44,731 nucleotides of DNA from Ruminococcus sp. (GCA_015066745.1 SVNW01000017.1:10410-55140), one strand, 5' to 3'; numbered from the stretch's first letter, positions 1 to 9,400 are shown. Made by a program: numbers and translations. The notes: generated from the sequence alone by a model not told the origin.

Positions 1-551
1 GTAAAAAGTCAGAAATAACAATTACAAACTATGAAGTAAGACAGATGTTTGAAAGTCTTGTAGAAGACTGGTTTGGAGAAGAAAGTTCGGATTACAATGA
101 TTTTATAAGAGCGTTACTAAAGGGAAATGTATATGAAATGAACAAGACAATGAACGAACTTTCGTTATCCATGTTCAGCTCATTTGATACAGGAAACAGA
201 CCATCGGAACGTTTAAGACCGGAAAGATTTTATCATGGATTTGTATTGGGTTTGCTTGTGGAGCTTCGTGACAGATATATAATAACATCAAACAGAGAGA
301 GCGGATATGGAAGATATGATGTTATGTTAGAGCCGAAAAATGCAGAAGAAAATGATGGTATAATAATAGAGTTTAAAGTATATGACGAAGAGTACGGTGA
401 AAAAACTCTTGAAGATACGATAAAATCAGCACTGATACAGATAGAGGAAAAGAAATATGCGCAGACGTTGACAGAGCATGGAGTACCTGAAGAAAAAATA
501 AGAAAATACGGATTTGCATTTGAGGGAAAGAAAGTGCGGATAGGTATGTAA
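1..551 (+). CDS. AAA-ATPase-like / PD-(D/E)XK nuclease protein, C-terminal part (cut by window edge)
   Basis: The reading frame is open from the first bases of the window (frame 3), so the gene begins upstream; the ATG at 45 is internal. What remains matches the C-terminal third of the next gene almost residue for residue. It holds the nuclease-like segment: an Asp in GRYDVML followed by an E-x-K in IIIEFKV, the layout of the PD-(D/E)XK nuclease domain found in the DUF1703/AAA-ATPase-like family. Family members usually pair this with an N-terminal P-loop domain, presumably in the unseen part. It ends 17 bp before the next start, so the two paralogues are probably co-transcribed. Function is unproven; phage or mobile-element defence has been proposed for related families. 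Gene identity is fairly sure, role is not. Confidence 0.8.
   Translation, partial: KKSEITITNYEVRQMFESLVEDWFGEESSDYNDFIRALLKGNVYEMNKTMNELSLSMFSSFDTGNRPSERLRPERFYHGFVLGLLVELRDRYIITSNRESGYGRYDVMLEPKNAEENDGIIIEFKVYDEEYGEKTLEDTIKSALIQIEEKKYAQTLTEHGVPEEKIRKYGFAFEGKKVRIGM
91..547 (+). repeat. Copy 1 of a ~455-bp near-identical tandem gene segment
   Basis: This stretch and 1785-2241 are almost identical at nucleotide level, differing at only scattered positions. Just upstream of the copies (before TTACAATGATTTTATAAGAG) the two genes differ clearly. The sharp boundary suggests recent duplication or gene conversion limited to the nuclease-encoding end. Confidence 0.85.
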
Positions 552-568
552 AAGAAGGAGTGTGACAT

Positions 569-2242
569 ATGCCAAAAACAATAGCGATAGGTTCACAGAG
601 CTTTAGTGATATCAGAAAAGAAAACTGTTTTTTTATAGATAAAACATTATTTATAAAAGACTGGTGGGAAAACAAAGACTCTGTAACACTTATAACCCGC
701 CCAAGAAGATTCGGAAAGACGCTTAATCTTGATATGCTGAATTGTTTTTTCAGTACCAAGTATAAAGACAGAGCAGAACTTTTTGAAGGTCTGAAAATCT
801 GGGAATATGAAGAGTACCGAAAAATGCAGGGAACATATCCGGTGATATTTCTTAGTTTTGCAGGGATAAAAGAACGTGATTATAAGTCGGCAGTATATAG
901 AATAATAAGCGTAATAAAAAAAGTATATTCAAACTATTTGTTTTTGCTTGAATCTCCAAAATTACTTAAACATGAAAAGGCGTATTTTGAGAACTGCTTA
1001 TTAAGAATAGACGAGATAGATATACCTGATACAATAAATCAGCTTTGTTATTTTTTAAGCAAGCATTATTGTGGAAAAAAAGTAATAATCTTTCTTGATG
1101 AATATGACACACCATTACAGGAAGCATATGTAAACGGATACTGGAATGAAATGTCCGGACTTATAAGAAGTTTATTTAATAATACATTCAAAACAAATGA
1201 AAATCTTAGCCGTGCAGTACTTACCGGAATAACAAGGGTAAGTAAGGAGTCAATGTTTTCAGATTTAAACAATCTTGAATTATGTACAATGTCAAGCGAA
1301 AAGTATAAAGAGTATTTTGGATTCACCGAAAAAGAAGTATTTAAAGCAATGGACGAGTACGGATATAAAAACAGAGAAGAAGTAAAGTACTGGTATGACG
1401 GATTTACAATAGGAACTGAACATGCTATGTATAATCCATGGTCAATAATCAACTTTCTTGACAAAGGTACACTTGCACCATACTGGTCAAATTCCAGCTC
1501 AAACAATCTTGTAGGGCAACTTCTTCAAGAGGGCGATTCAGGGCAGAAACAGGACTTTGAAAGGCTTTTGAACGGAGAAACCATAAGCAAAGAGATAGAT
1601 GAAGAGATAGTATTCAAACAACTTGATGAAGACAGCAATGCAATATGGAGTTTGCTTTCAGCAAGCGGATATCTCAGAATAAATTCTATAAAATCCGAAA
1701 TATATGAACTTGAAATAGTAAACTATGAAGTAATGCATATGTTCAGAAAACTTGTAAAAGGCTGGTTTTCTAAAAATTCTAAACATTACAATGATTTTAT
1801 AAGAGCATTACTAAATGGAAATGTATATGAAATGAACAAGACAATGAACGAACTTTCATTATCCATGTTCAGCTCATTTGATACAGGAAACAGACCATCG
1901 GAACGTTTAAGACCGGAAAGATTTTATCATGGATTTGTATTAGGCTTACTTGTAGAGCTTCGTGACAGATATATAATAACATCAAACAGAGAGAGCGGAT
2001 ACGGAAGATATGATGTTATGCTAGAGCCGAAAAATGCAGAAGAAAATGATGGTATAATAATAGAGTTTAAAGTATATGACGAAGAGTACGGTGAAAAAAC
2101 TCTTGAAGATACGATAAAATCAGCGCTGATACAGATAGAGGAAAAGAAATACGCGCAGACGTTGACAGAGCATGGAGTACCTGAAGAAAAAATAAGGAAA
2201 TACGGATTTGCATTTGAGGGGAAGAGAGTGCGAATAGGCTAG
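569..2242 (+). CDS. AAA-ATPase-like domain / PD-(D/E)XK nuclease protein
   Basis: This 557-residue protein has an N-terminal P-loop-like domain of the AAA-ATPase-like family (PF09820 type). The degenerate Walker A reads TRPRRFGKT at residues 43-51, and a Walker B-like IIFLDEYD lies near residues 172-180. The C-terminal third is a PD-(D/E)XK nuclease-like domain (PF08011 type), with Asp near 481 and E-x-K near 499-501. The length is normal for the family. The start is supported by AAGGAG about 9 bp upstream of the ATG. It lies 17 bp after a paralogue whose 3' end is nearly identical, and a strong hairpin terminator follows. Such proteins are often multicopy in gut Firmicutes and Bacteroidetes and are poorly characterised; a defence or nucleic-acid processing role is inference only. 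Confidence 0.88.
   Translation: MPKTIAIGSQSFSDIRKENCFFIDKTLFIKDWWENKDSVTLITRPRRFGKTLNLDMLNCFFSTKYKDRAELFEGLKIWEYEEYRKMQGTYPVIFLSFAGIKERDYKSAVYRIISVIKKVYSNYLFLLESPKLLKHEKAYFENCLLRIDEIDIPDTINQLCYFLSKHYCGKKVIIFLDEYDTPLQEAYVNGYWNEMSGLIRSLFNNTFKTNENLSRAVLTGITRVSKESMFSDLNNLELCTMSSEKYKEYFGFTEKEVFKAMDEYGYKNREEVKYWYDGFTIGTEHAMYNPWSIINFLDKGTLAPYWSNSSSNNLVGQLLQEGDSGQKQDFERLLNGETISKEIDEEIVFKQLDEDSNAIWSLLSASGYLRINSIKSEIYELEIVNYEVMHMFRKLVKGWFSKNSKHYNDFIRALLNGNVYEMNKTMNELSLSMFSSFDTGNRPSERLRPERFYHGFVLGLLVELRDRYIITSNRESGYGRYDVMLEPKNAEENDGIIIEFKVYDEEYGEKTLEDTIKSALIQIEEKKYAQTLTEHGVPEEKIRKYGFAFEGKRVRIG
1785..2241 (+). repeat. Copy 2 of the ~455-bp near-identical tandem gene segment
   Basis: Partner of 91-547. 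The duplicated segment encodes the PD-(D/E)XK end of the protein and stops at the stop codons; the sequences after the stops differ. Confidence 0.85.
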
Positions 2243-2263
2243 TGTCAGATATGGGTATATAAC

Positions 2264-2310
2264 AAAACAGCAGAAAGTGATTTTTTTACATAGTCACTTT
2301 CTGCTGTTTT
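2264..2310. terminator. Bidirectional hairpin terminator between convergent genes
   Basis: A 17-bp perfect stem (2264-2280 with 2294-2310; arm AAAACAGCAGAAAGTGA) has a short T-rich loop, and the arm ends give T-runs on both strands. It separates the plus-strand nuclease gene from the minus-strand YolD-like gene, whose stop codon lies directly next to the stem. Confidence 0.9.
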
Positions 2311-2517
2311 TTAGTTGTAAATGATATTTGTAATTTTTGTATTTTTATCATCTGTCAGTGTTACTCTTTTTTCTTCTTCTTTTACTGCCTCCTCATATCC
2401 CGATAATGCAGAAAACGGTGCAAACTGTACGGCACGATCGTAAACAGACATCATGGGACGTTTTTGGGAAACATGATGAGGCAGATTTATTATATTTTTA
2501 AACTTTCCGTTGTACAT
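2311..2517 (-). CDS. YolD-like small protein
   Basis: This 68-residue protein carries the segments INLPHHVSQKRPMM and YDRAVQFAPFSALSGYEEAV. These are typical of the YolD-like family (PF08863), which recurrently sits beside UmuC/DinB-type polymerases in Firmicutes. It is the last gene of the XRE-ImmA-polymerase operon, 36 bp downstream of the polymerase, and the terminator follows at once. Its biochemical role is not settled; by location it is taken to be an accessory of the translesion polymerase. The ribosome-binding site is weak (AGAG-type), so translation may depend on upstream genes. Confidence 0.75.
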   Translation of the reverse strand: MYNGKFKNIINLPHHVSQKRPMMSVYDRAVQFAPFSALSGYEEAVKEEEKRVTLTDDKNTKITNIIYN

Positions 2518-2553
2518 TACATATTTTTCTCTTTTCTGTTTTTTCTTTATTTA

Positions 2554-4035
2554 TTACGCTTTATGTCCGCCGACTTGTTTGTTGCGTTCGATTGAAGTTG
2601 CACCTTCACAAAGATTCATTCCCTTGAGGATAGCATTTTTTCCGAATCTCTTTTTTATAGATATCATAGCCGACTGAATAGAGCGTTCTTTTTCAAGTGT
2701 TCTGGCTTCAATCTCTTTTTTTCTCATAACAGCATCATTGTCAATAAACATACTAAGTTGTTCAAAATCGTCATCAGGTATATCTTTTTCATTAATAACG
2801 TGATTTGCAACTATGTACATTCTTCGTACTGACAATCTGTTATTTACTATTCTGTCAAATAGTCTTATAACCGCAGATACGATTTGTTTTGTGGAAGATG
2901 TAAAATGTCCTATGTTTATTGAGCTGTGTGCCTGTTTTGGAATTTTTCTTCCGTAATGGTCCGTAGTCATTTCACCGTCAAAATCTTCGGGAATACCTGT
3001 GCTGTCATATCCTACAGTAAGTATCATCTGATCTGTAACCATGTTTTTTTCAACAAGTTCAAGCACAAGAAGTTCTGTCATTTCACGTATGATAAGTCTT
3101 GCTTTTTCAAAAGTGTACGGACATTTCAGCACTTGTCCCTGACTGATACTGTGGTTTGAGGGCTTGTAGCTTTTTATAGCCTTTATAGTACATGATTCCC
3201 AGCCCCATGCATGATCTATGATAAGTTCGGCATTTATTCCGAAAAGGTTGTAAAGAAGGTCTTCGTTATTAACTGAGCAGTTTGCTATATCGCCCATAGT
3301 ATAAAGATTTTTTGATTCAAGTTTTTTTGAAATACCTTTTCCTATTCGCCAGAAATCCGTAAGCGGACGATGTTCCCATAACTGTTCACGATAACTTTGT
3401 TCAGTGAGTTCTGCGATACGTACACCGTTTTTATCGGGAGGCATATGTTTTGCAACAATGTCCATTGCGATTTTGGCAAGATAGAGATTTGTTCCTATTC
3501 CTGCGGTAGCTGTGATTCCCGTAGTATTAAGAATGTCGTTTATTATATTGACAGTTAGTTGACGTGGTGTGCATTTATATATTCTAAGATAGTTTGTAAC
3601 GTCTATAAAAACTTCATCAACAGAATAAACGTGGATATCTTCAGGAGCGATATATTTAAGATAGATTTTGTATATATCCAGACTTATTTTCATGTATAGT
3701 GCCATTTGTGGCGGTGCTATTATGTAATCAAGTTCCAGTGACGGATCAGCATCAAGTTCGGTTGATATATATGATTTTCCGCTGAATCTGTGAAATGGTG
3801 CTTTTTTAACTCGTTCATAATTAATTGTTTTTACACGCTGTACCACTTCAAAAAGTCTTGCTCTTCCGGAAATATTGAATGATTTTAAAGACGGAGTTAC
3901 GGCAAGGCATATTGTTTTTTCTGTTCTTTCAGGGTCAGCTACCACAAGATTTGTCGTAAGAGGATCAAGTCTGCGTTCTACACATTCTACCGAGGCATAG
4001 AAACTTTTTAAATCTATCGCAACATATGAAGGCAT
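2554..4035 (-). CDS. Y-family DNA polymerase (UmuC/DinB-like translesion polymerase)
   Basis: This 493-residue error-prone polymerase would copy past damaged template bases. The metal-binding catalytic motifs are intact: AIDLKSFYASVE at the N terminus (Asp8) and YSVDEVFIDVT (Asp140-Glu141). The rest follows the Y-family palm, thumb and little-finger layout with a C-terminal extension of the Gram-positive UmuC-like kind. It starts 9 bp after the ImmA/IrrE gene and precedes a YolD-like gene, so it is co-transcribed with an XRE repressor and its presumed protease. This context implies damage- or stress-inducible expression under the two operators at 5006-5087. No LexA-type box was recognised. 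The family call is firm; whether it works as Pol IV or Pol V is open. Confidence 0.92.
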   Translation of the reverse strand: MPSYVAIDLKSFYASVECVERRLDPLTTNLVVADPERTEKTICLAVTPSLKSFNISGRARLFEVVQRVKTINYERVKKAPFHRFSGKSYISTELDADPSLELDYIIAPPQMALYMKISLDIYKIYLKYIAPEDIHVYSVDEVFIDVTNYLRIYKCTPRQLTVNIINDILNTTGITATAGIGTNLYLAKIAMDIVAKHMPPDKNGVRIAELTEQSYREQLWEHRPLTDFWRIGKGISKKLESKNLYTMGDIANCSVNNEDLLYNLFGINAELIIDHAWGWESCTIKAIKSYKPSNHSISQGQVLKCPYTFEKARLIIREMTELLVLELVEKNMVTDQMILTVGYDSTGIPEDFDGEMTTDHYGRKIPKQAHSSINIGHFTSSTKQIVSAVIRLFDRIVNNRLSVRRMYIVANHVINEKDIPDDDFEQLSMFIDNDAVMRKKEIEARTLEKERSIQSAMISIKKRFGKNAILKGMNLCEGATSIERNKQVGGHKA

Positions 4036-4044
4036 AACTTTTCC

Positions 4045-4563
4045 TCAGTATCGGGTTTTTCTGAAAAAATTAGGATCAGGGTCAAAGGGGATTTTGAAGT
4101 TCATTCCCAGACGGTTCATTTCCTGAATTTTTATCAGAAGCAGATTTATATTTACATTGAGCATTTTTGCAGTGGTTGCAATATCGTATCCTTCTTTAAA
4201 AAGTTCGGTCATGTCAGTTTCATTCATAAGTAAGTGGGAAGCAAATGCATTGGCCTCATATTCTGTTATATCGGTCATATTGAAGAGTTCAAACTCTTTC
4301 ATTCCGTCTCCTGCAAGCAAACGATGGCGCTGGTCGTGACCTATTTCGTGAGCGACTACCATTTTATAAAGAGTGTCGTTTATATTAGGGTTCATAATGA
4401 TAATGCGGTGTTTCCAGCGGTAAGTGTACATACCAAGAAGGTTTTCAAGTGAATCTTCATTATAGAGCATGATCCCCATACTGCGTGCAAGTTTTACCGG
4501 GTCGGTTGTGCCGTATTTCATCATAAGATTATTTGCCTGTTTGTAGATGTCATATGAATTCAT
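4045..4563 (-). CDS. ImmA/IrrE-family zinc metallopeptidase
   Basis: This 172-residue protein has the zinc-binding HEIGH motif in VVAHEIGHDQRH (His72, Glu73, His76) and the ImmA/IrrE (PF06114) arrangement, with a downstream YEANAFASHLLM helix supplying the third ligand region. Known relatives cleave an XRE-type repressor: ImmA cuts ImmR in ICEBs1, and IrrE cuts DdrO in Deinococcus. Here it follows the XRE gene by 3 bp and precedes the polymerase by 9 bp, so the likely substrate is the adjacent XRE protein and the likely output is polymerase induction. Motif and family are seen directly; substrate and trigger are inferred. Confidence 0.92.
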   Translation of the reverse strand: MNSYDIYKQANNLMMKYGTTDPVKLARSMGIMLYNEDSLENLLGMYTYRWKHRIIIMNPNINDTLYKMVVAHEIGHDQRHRLLAGDGMKEFELFNMTDITEYEANAFASHLLMNETDMTELFKEGYDIATTAKMLNVNINLLLIKIQEMNRLGMNFKIPFDPDPNFFRKTRY

Positions 4564-4566
4564 GAG

Positions 4567-4980
4567 TTATTCCTCTTTTTTTGAGTACTTTTTGGGTGTG
4601 AATTTTTTATTGTCTTCCTTACAGTCAAAATAAGCCTTTTGTAATGCTATCATAACTGCATCTCTGTCACTTTCCGAAAGTTCACCACCTGCAAACAATC
4701 CTGAAAGTTCAGCAACCAGTGCTTCTGCCTGTTGCCTGCCTCTTTTTCCGTATCGGTCTGACGCTGTACTTATAAATTCTTCATCTTCTGTAAGAAGATA
4801 ATTTTTATCCGTACCGAAAAATTCAGCAAGTTTATCATAAATCTCACGTTTTCTCGGATATCTTCCGTCCTGTTCATATGAGATATATGTTCTCAGCGAC
4901 ACTCCGCAATATTCGGCTGTTTCTTTTTGTGTTTTGTTCTGCTCGGTTCTCAGAGTGCGTATCTTATCAGAAAATTTCAT
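4567..4980 (-). CDS. XRE-family transcriptional repressor
   Basis: This 137-residue protein has an N-terminal helix-turn-helix (about residues 5-60, containing TQKETAEYCGVSLRTYISYEQ). A linker follows, then a helical C-terminal part with a Lys-rich tail. It is the first gene of the four-gene operon, with a good AGGAGG-type site before the ATG. The two palindromes flanking its promoter (5006-5028 and 5067-5087) are the obvious operators, implying autorepression of the operon. The downstream ImmA/IrrE peptidase probably cleaves it in the linker or C-terminal region. The domain call is certain; the regulatory circuit is inferred by analogy with ImmR/ImmA and DdrO/IrrE. Confidence 0.9.
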   Translation of the reverse strand: MKFSDKIRTLRTEQNKTQKETAEYCGVSLRTYISYEQDGRYPRKREIYDKLAEFFGTDKNYLLTEDEEFISTASDRYGKRGRQQAEALVAELSGLFAGGELSESDRDAVMIALQKAYFDCKEDNKKFTPKKYSKKEE

Positions 4981-5005
4981 ATTATTCCTCCAGTCTTATC
5001 TAAAA

Positions 5006-5028
5006 TATATGAAACTTAATTTCATATA
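5006..5028. promoter_or_regulatory. Operator O1 of the XRE-ImmA-polymerase operon
   Basis: Inverted repeat TATATGAAA-CTTAA-TTTCATATA with perfect 9-bp arms. It lies just downstream of the -10 element and would cover the transcription start. Confidence 0.8.
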
Positions 5029-5032
5029 AGTT

Positions 5033-5061
5033 ATTATACAACATTATTTTATGAAAGTCAA
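5033..5061 (-). promoter_or_regulatory. Promoter of the XRE-ImmA-polymerase-YolD operon
   Basis: On the minus strand: TTGACT (5056-5061), a 17-bp spacer and TATAAT (5033-5038). It sits exactly between the two palindromes. A further half-site, ATGAAA, lies inside the spacer. Confidence 0.85.
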
Positions 5062-5066
5062 TATCA

Positions 5067-5087
5067 ATATGAAATTTAATTTCATAT
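5067..5087. promoter_or_regulatory. Operator O2 of the XRE-ImmA-polymerase operon
   Basis: Inverted repeat ATATGAAA-TTTAA-TTTCATAT, the same motif as O1, starting 6 bp upstream of the -35. The two centres are 60 bp apart, close to six helical turns, which would suit cooperative repressor binding. Confidence 0.8.
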
Positions 5088-5099
5088 CAGATGCAAAGG

Positions 5100-5135
5100 C
5101 AAAACCTTCCTGATTTAAATTACAGGAAGGTTTTG
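5100..5135 (-). terminator. Terminator of the dockerin gene
   Basis: A 13-bp stem (5100-5112 with 5123-5135; arm CAAAACCTTCCTG) ends in TTTTG on the minus strand, 18 bp after the dockerin stop. It also insulates the polymerase operon from read-through. Confidence 0.8.
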
Positions 5136-5153
5136 GCTGATCATTAAAATGAT

Positions 5154-6065
5154 TTATCCGAGTTTCACATCTTCACCCATGATATACTGTTTGAGATGAG
5201 CGAGATCTGCCAGGTTAGTTGTGCCGTCAGCGTTACAGTCAAAGTTATTCACCAGCTCGTCAGTCCATTCTGTGTCACCTATTAAGTAGAGGCTTAATGC
5301 AGTCAGGTCTGTAAGGTCCGTTACCGAGTCGCTGTTGTAGTCAGGGATCGTTGAACTACCTGATGAATTAACCTTTAAGTCGTTATCAATAAAATCAGGA
5401 TATTCTTTATCTTCGGCTACAAAAACAATTCTTTTGTATGCACAATCAGAAACACTCTTGTAAGCAAATTTTTCACTGTCAATCTTGTGTTCTTCCAGTA
5501 TATTACCGTCCTTATCTATATACTGAACTAATTGCTCATCTTCAAACTGAGGATCGATGTAGTAACAAAAGCCACCGCCGGCGAAATACTCTTTGATTGT
5601 ATATGAACCTTCTTTTGCACCACGTTCTTCTATAACAGCGTTTGCTTCTTCTCTGTCAGTAACGTTTACGTATTCTATTATTTCGCCGTTTTCGTCAACA
5701 AATTCAACCCAGATTTTGAATGGTTTCTGATATATCTGACTTTCTTTTTCGCAGTAATCTTCGATATAGGCATCTAACATTCCGTCTTTGATAGTGTAGT
5801 ACCATTCTTCTGAGGAAAGTTCATCAATGCCTGTAAAAGTAGAGTTTTCGGGAGCTGTTATAAAGTTTACAGCGTTTTCATCTTCAAGAAGATACAAATA
5901 TCTTGTGCCATCAACCACATATGTTGCAGTACATTTGTAAATATCAAAGTATTTTTCAAATGTTTCAAGAAATACTGCCTTGTCATCGGCAAAGCTTGTG
6001 GGAATACTCATCATGTTTAATGCCATTATTCCCGAAATCAATAATGTACGATATTTTTTGTTCAT
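5154..6065 (-). CDS. Secreted dockerin protein of unknown function
   Basis: This 303-residue protein has an N-terminal signal peptide (positive start, hydrophobic stretch about residues 8-22, then SFADD). The middle region of about 200 residues is acidic and matches no family I can name. The C-terminal dockerin spans about 243-303, with two calcium-loop repeats, DYNSDSVTDLTDL and DCNADGTTNLADL. A dockerin docks to a cohesin, so the protein should be attached to a cellulosome-like scaffold at the cell surface. The middle part has paired segments resembling EYVNVTDREEANAVIEERG, perhaps a small repeated structural domain. The ribosome-binding site AGGAGG is strong, and the gene stands alone with its own terminator. 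Confidence 0.82.
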   Translation of the reverse strand: MNKKYRTLLISGIMALNMMSIPTSFADDKAVFLETFEKYFDIYKCTATYVVDGTRYLYLLEDENAVNFITAPENSTFTGIDELSSEEWYYTIKDGMLDAYIEDYCEKESQIYQKPFKIWVEFVDENGEIIEYVNVTDREEANAVIEERGAKEGSYTIKEYFAGGGFCYYIDPQFEDEQLVQYIDKDGNILEEHKIDSEKFAYKSVSDCAYKRIVFVAEDKEYPDFIDNDLKVNSSGSSTIPDYNSDSVTDLTDLTALSLYLIGDTEWTDELVNNFDCNADGTTNLADLAHLKQYIMGEDVKLG

Positions 6066-6455
6066 AAAAATTCCTCCTAACGTAAATAAAAAAGACGCTT
6101 ATGTTTGACTGATTAATAAAGTTTTTGAACCTGTGGTGGTGATGCATGATAATATACTCTATTAGTACATTGCTTTTTGAGAGTTTCTATAAGTATAACA
6201 ATCGAGAAGGCTAAAATGTTTGAATAAAAAATAAGTTTGTGAATTATTACAAATTTTATGATTTTTTTAGTGCAATACTTATCAGAAAAATACATATTAT
6301 GTAAATTGTGTGCAAGCATATACTGTTAAAAATACATATGTGTACTTGATTTTTTAACAAAATTGTGATACAATAAACTTTGAGTATTTGTAGTATTTTA
6401 ATAATTTTTATATATTAAAACAAGAAAAAATATATTTTAAAAGGAGTGTGACAAA
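6066..6455. other. Divergent intergenic region between the dockerin gene and addA
   Basis: This 390-bp AT-rich region holds the leader of the minus-strand dockerin gene on the left and the addA promoter on the right. A weak minus-strand promoter (TTGCAC-18-TGTAAT) may serve the dockerin gene. No convincing gene or structured RNA was seen. Confidence 0.6.
6346..6374 (+). promoter_or_regulatory. addA promoter
   Basis: TTGATT (6346-6351), a 17-bp spacer and TACAAT (6369-6374), about 80 bp upstream of the addA start. Confidence 0.75.
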
Positions 6456-9400
6456 ATGCCATGGACTAAAGAACAGGAATGTGCTATAAATGCTACAGGC
6501 GCATCATTACTTGTGTCGGCAGCAGCAGGAAGCGGAAAAACTTCTGTACTTGTAGAAAGACTTATAAGACAGCTTTCTGATACAAAAAATAAAATACCTG
6601 CGGACAAAATGATAATAGTTACATTTACAAAAGACGCAGCTTCTGAAATGAAACAGCGACTTACAACAGCTCTTTCACAGCTTATAGAGAAAAATCCTGA
6701 AAACAGTTGGCTAAGTCGTCAGCAGTTGCTTTTGCAAAGTGCGAAAATCTCGACTATACATTCGTTCTGCTTTGACCTTATACGTGACAATATCCAGGAA
6801 CTTGAGCTTTCGCCCGGATTTCGTATAATGGACGAAACAGAGGCAGGGCTTATGCTTAACAGGGCTATATCCGATCTGGTCACAAAGTATTATGAAAAAT
6901 TTCCTGAAAAGATAGAAAAATTATATGACAGATTCTGCTATAAAGATGACAGTGCGATAGAACGACTTATAGCGGATATATATAATTTTATTTCATCTAT
7001 TCCTTTCGGTGAAAAGTGGCTTGGTGAGTGCTGTGAACGCTATAAAAATCATGGCGATTTTTATAATAAATTGTGCAACAGCAGTGAAAAAACCATAATT
7101 TCAATGATATCAGAAGCAGAGTCATATTCGGCAGAATGTTCTGAACTGATAACTGAAAGTGAAAATGATAAAGCTATTGATATAATCGATAAGGAATATT
7201 TTTCGATAAAAAAGATACGTGATGATTTTGGAGCTTCGGGAGTATCGTTAAAAGAAAAAGCTGAAGCATACAATGTTCTGGAATTTGCACGTCTTGTACT
7301 CGGAAAAAAAGTTGATGAGGACTTAAAAGAGCAGATAAAGGCTTTGCGTGACAGTTATAAAGAAATTTTAAAAGAAACTATTCCGGAAGAACTTGATCTT
7401 TTAAAATATGCAGATGAAGACTTTGACGTTCACTATGAACTGTTGACAATACTGGGTGAAATGATATCCGAACTTGAAAATCAGTTGTGGAAAACAAAAG
7501 TTGAAAAAAATGCTATAGGTTTTAGTGACGCAGAAACACTTGCTGTAAAGCTTCTTTCCGTATATGATGATGACGGACATATAAAAAAGTCTCCTCTTGC
7601 CTGCGAACTTTCCGAATATTATAAGATAATAATGATAGATGAGTTTCAGGATACAAATAACAATCAGGACCTTATTTTTAAGTTGCTTTCACATAATGGT
7701 ACAGCCGAAAAATCAGGGGACAATATGTTTATGGTTGGTGACGTGAAACAGTCAATATACCGTTTCAGACTTGCAAATCCTAAAAACTTTATAAACACAA
7801 TGAATTCTTCAGTGAAATATAATGAAGAAGAAAAGAGTAAAAACTCATATATACAACTCAATAAAAATTTCAGAAGTTCAGAAGATGTTATAGGTTTTGT
7901 AAACTTTATTTTCAGAGGTATAATGAGCGAAAAAGCAGGGGATATCTTTTATGATGAAGGAGAAGAACTCGTGTTGGGTGCATCATTTCTTGAACGTAAC
8001 AGAAAGACGGAAGTAGCTGTAATTACAGGTGAAAGTGAAAATGTTTCCCAGGCAATATACACTGCACAAAAAATTTCGTCAATGCTTAAAGAGAAAGTAC
8101 AGGTAGATAATAAAGACGGAAAAAGTAGCAGAGACTGTACCAGAAGGGACTTCTGTATACTCCTCAGAAGAAAGAGTGATGCAGCAGTATATGTAAATGA
8201 ACTTTCAAAACTTGGAATACCGGCTTACAGTGAAGAAACATCAGGATATCTGAAATCAAGAGAAATATCAGTCATACTCAATATTCTCAGAATAATTGAC
8301 AATCCTCTTATAGATACAGCTTTTGTGGCAATAATGCTGTCACCTATGTTTATGATTACAGATGACGAGCTTGCAATGCTCAGAGCAAACTATAAAAAAG
8401 GACATATTTATGACGCCCTGTTGCGTGCAATCGAAAATGCGGGTGAAGACGGACTTCCGCCCGAATTTATTGAAAAGCTCAAATATATACGTGATACTCT
8501 TACTAAACTCCGTATGTACAGTGCAACTATGAGTCTTATGGAACTTATAAAGAAAATATACGACAGAACTGACTTTATATCAGTTATACGTATGTATGAT
8601 GACGGCGAGAAAAAGAGAGCAAATCTCAGAGCTTTGCTTGAATATGCACGTACTTATCAGGAATCATCAGATGACGGTCTGAGCGGATTTTTAAGATATA
8701 TCGACCGTATAGTAAAGATAAACGGTGATTTTAGTCAGGGTCAGACAGTTTCTACTTCGGAAGATGTTGTAATGATAAAGACTATTCACAAATCAAAAGG
8801 TCTGGAGTTTCCATTTGTATTTTTATGTGAAACACAAGTTGCATTCAATACACTCGATCAGAGGAAAAATATTCAGCTTAATTTTGACTACGGTATCGGT
8901 TTTCGTCTGCAGAACAGGAGAGAGTTTCAGAAGTATGTAACACTTCCGTTTCGTGCAATATCGAAAATAAATACTCATGACTCGGTAAGCGAAGAAATGC
9001 GTCTTCTGTACGTTGCTCTGACACGAGCCAAAGAACGTCTGTTTATACCGTTGCTTGTCGATATACCGGAGCAGAAAAAGCTTTACAGGTTTGCAAAGGA
9101 AATACACAAGTCACAAGGAATAACTCCACAACTTTCTATGAGTGCAAATTCAATGAATGACTGGCTTCTTATGTCACTCATTACCCATCATAACAGCAGA
9201 AGACTAAGAGAACTGAGCGGTTATGATATGTTCTTTACAGAAAAAAGTGATTTTGATATAGAGTTTATCGAAGTTTCAGATGATAAAAAGACTGAAAAGA
9301 ATGAGGAAAATGTTGATTTGAAAAAAGAAGCTGAAGTTATGGCAGATAAAAAAGTTGTAAGCATGATTTGTGATAATTTTGATTTTAAGTATGATATGCG

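Noticed and set aside
373..759. A 128-codon minus-strand frame spanning the first two genes
   Set aside because: It is fully covered by two well-supported plus-strand genes.
6113..6319. A 68-codon minus-strand frame upstream of the dockerin gene
   Set aside because: AT-rich leader sequence with no start signal or family resemblance.
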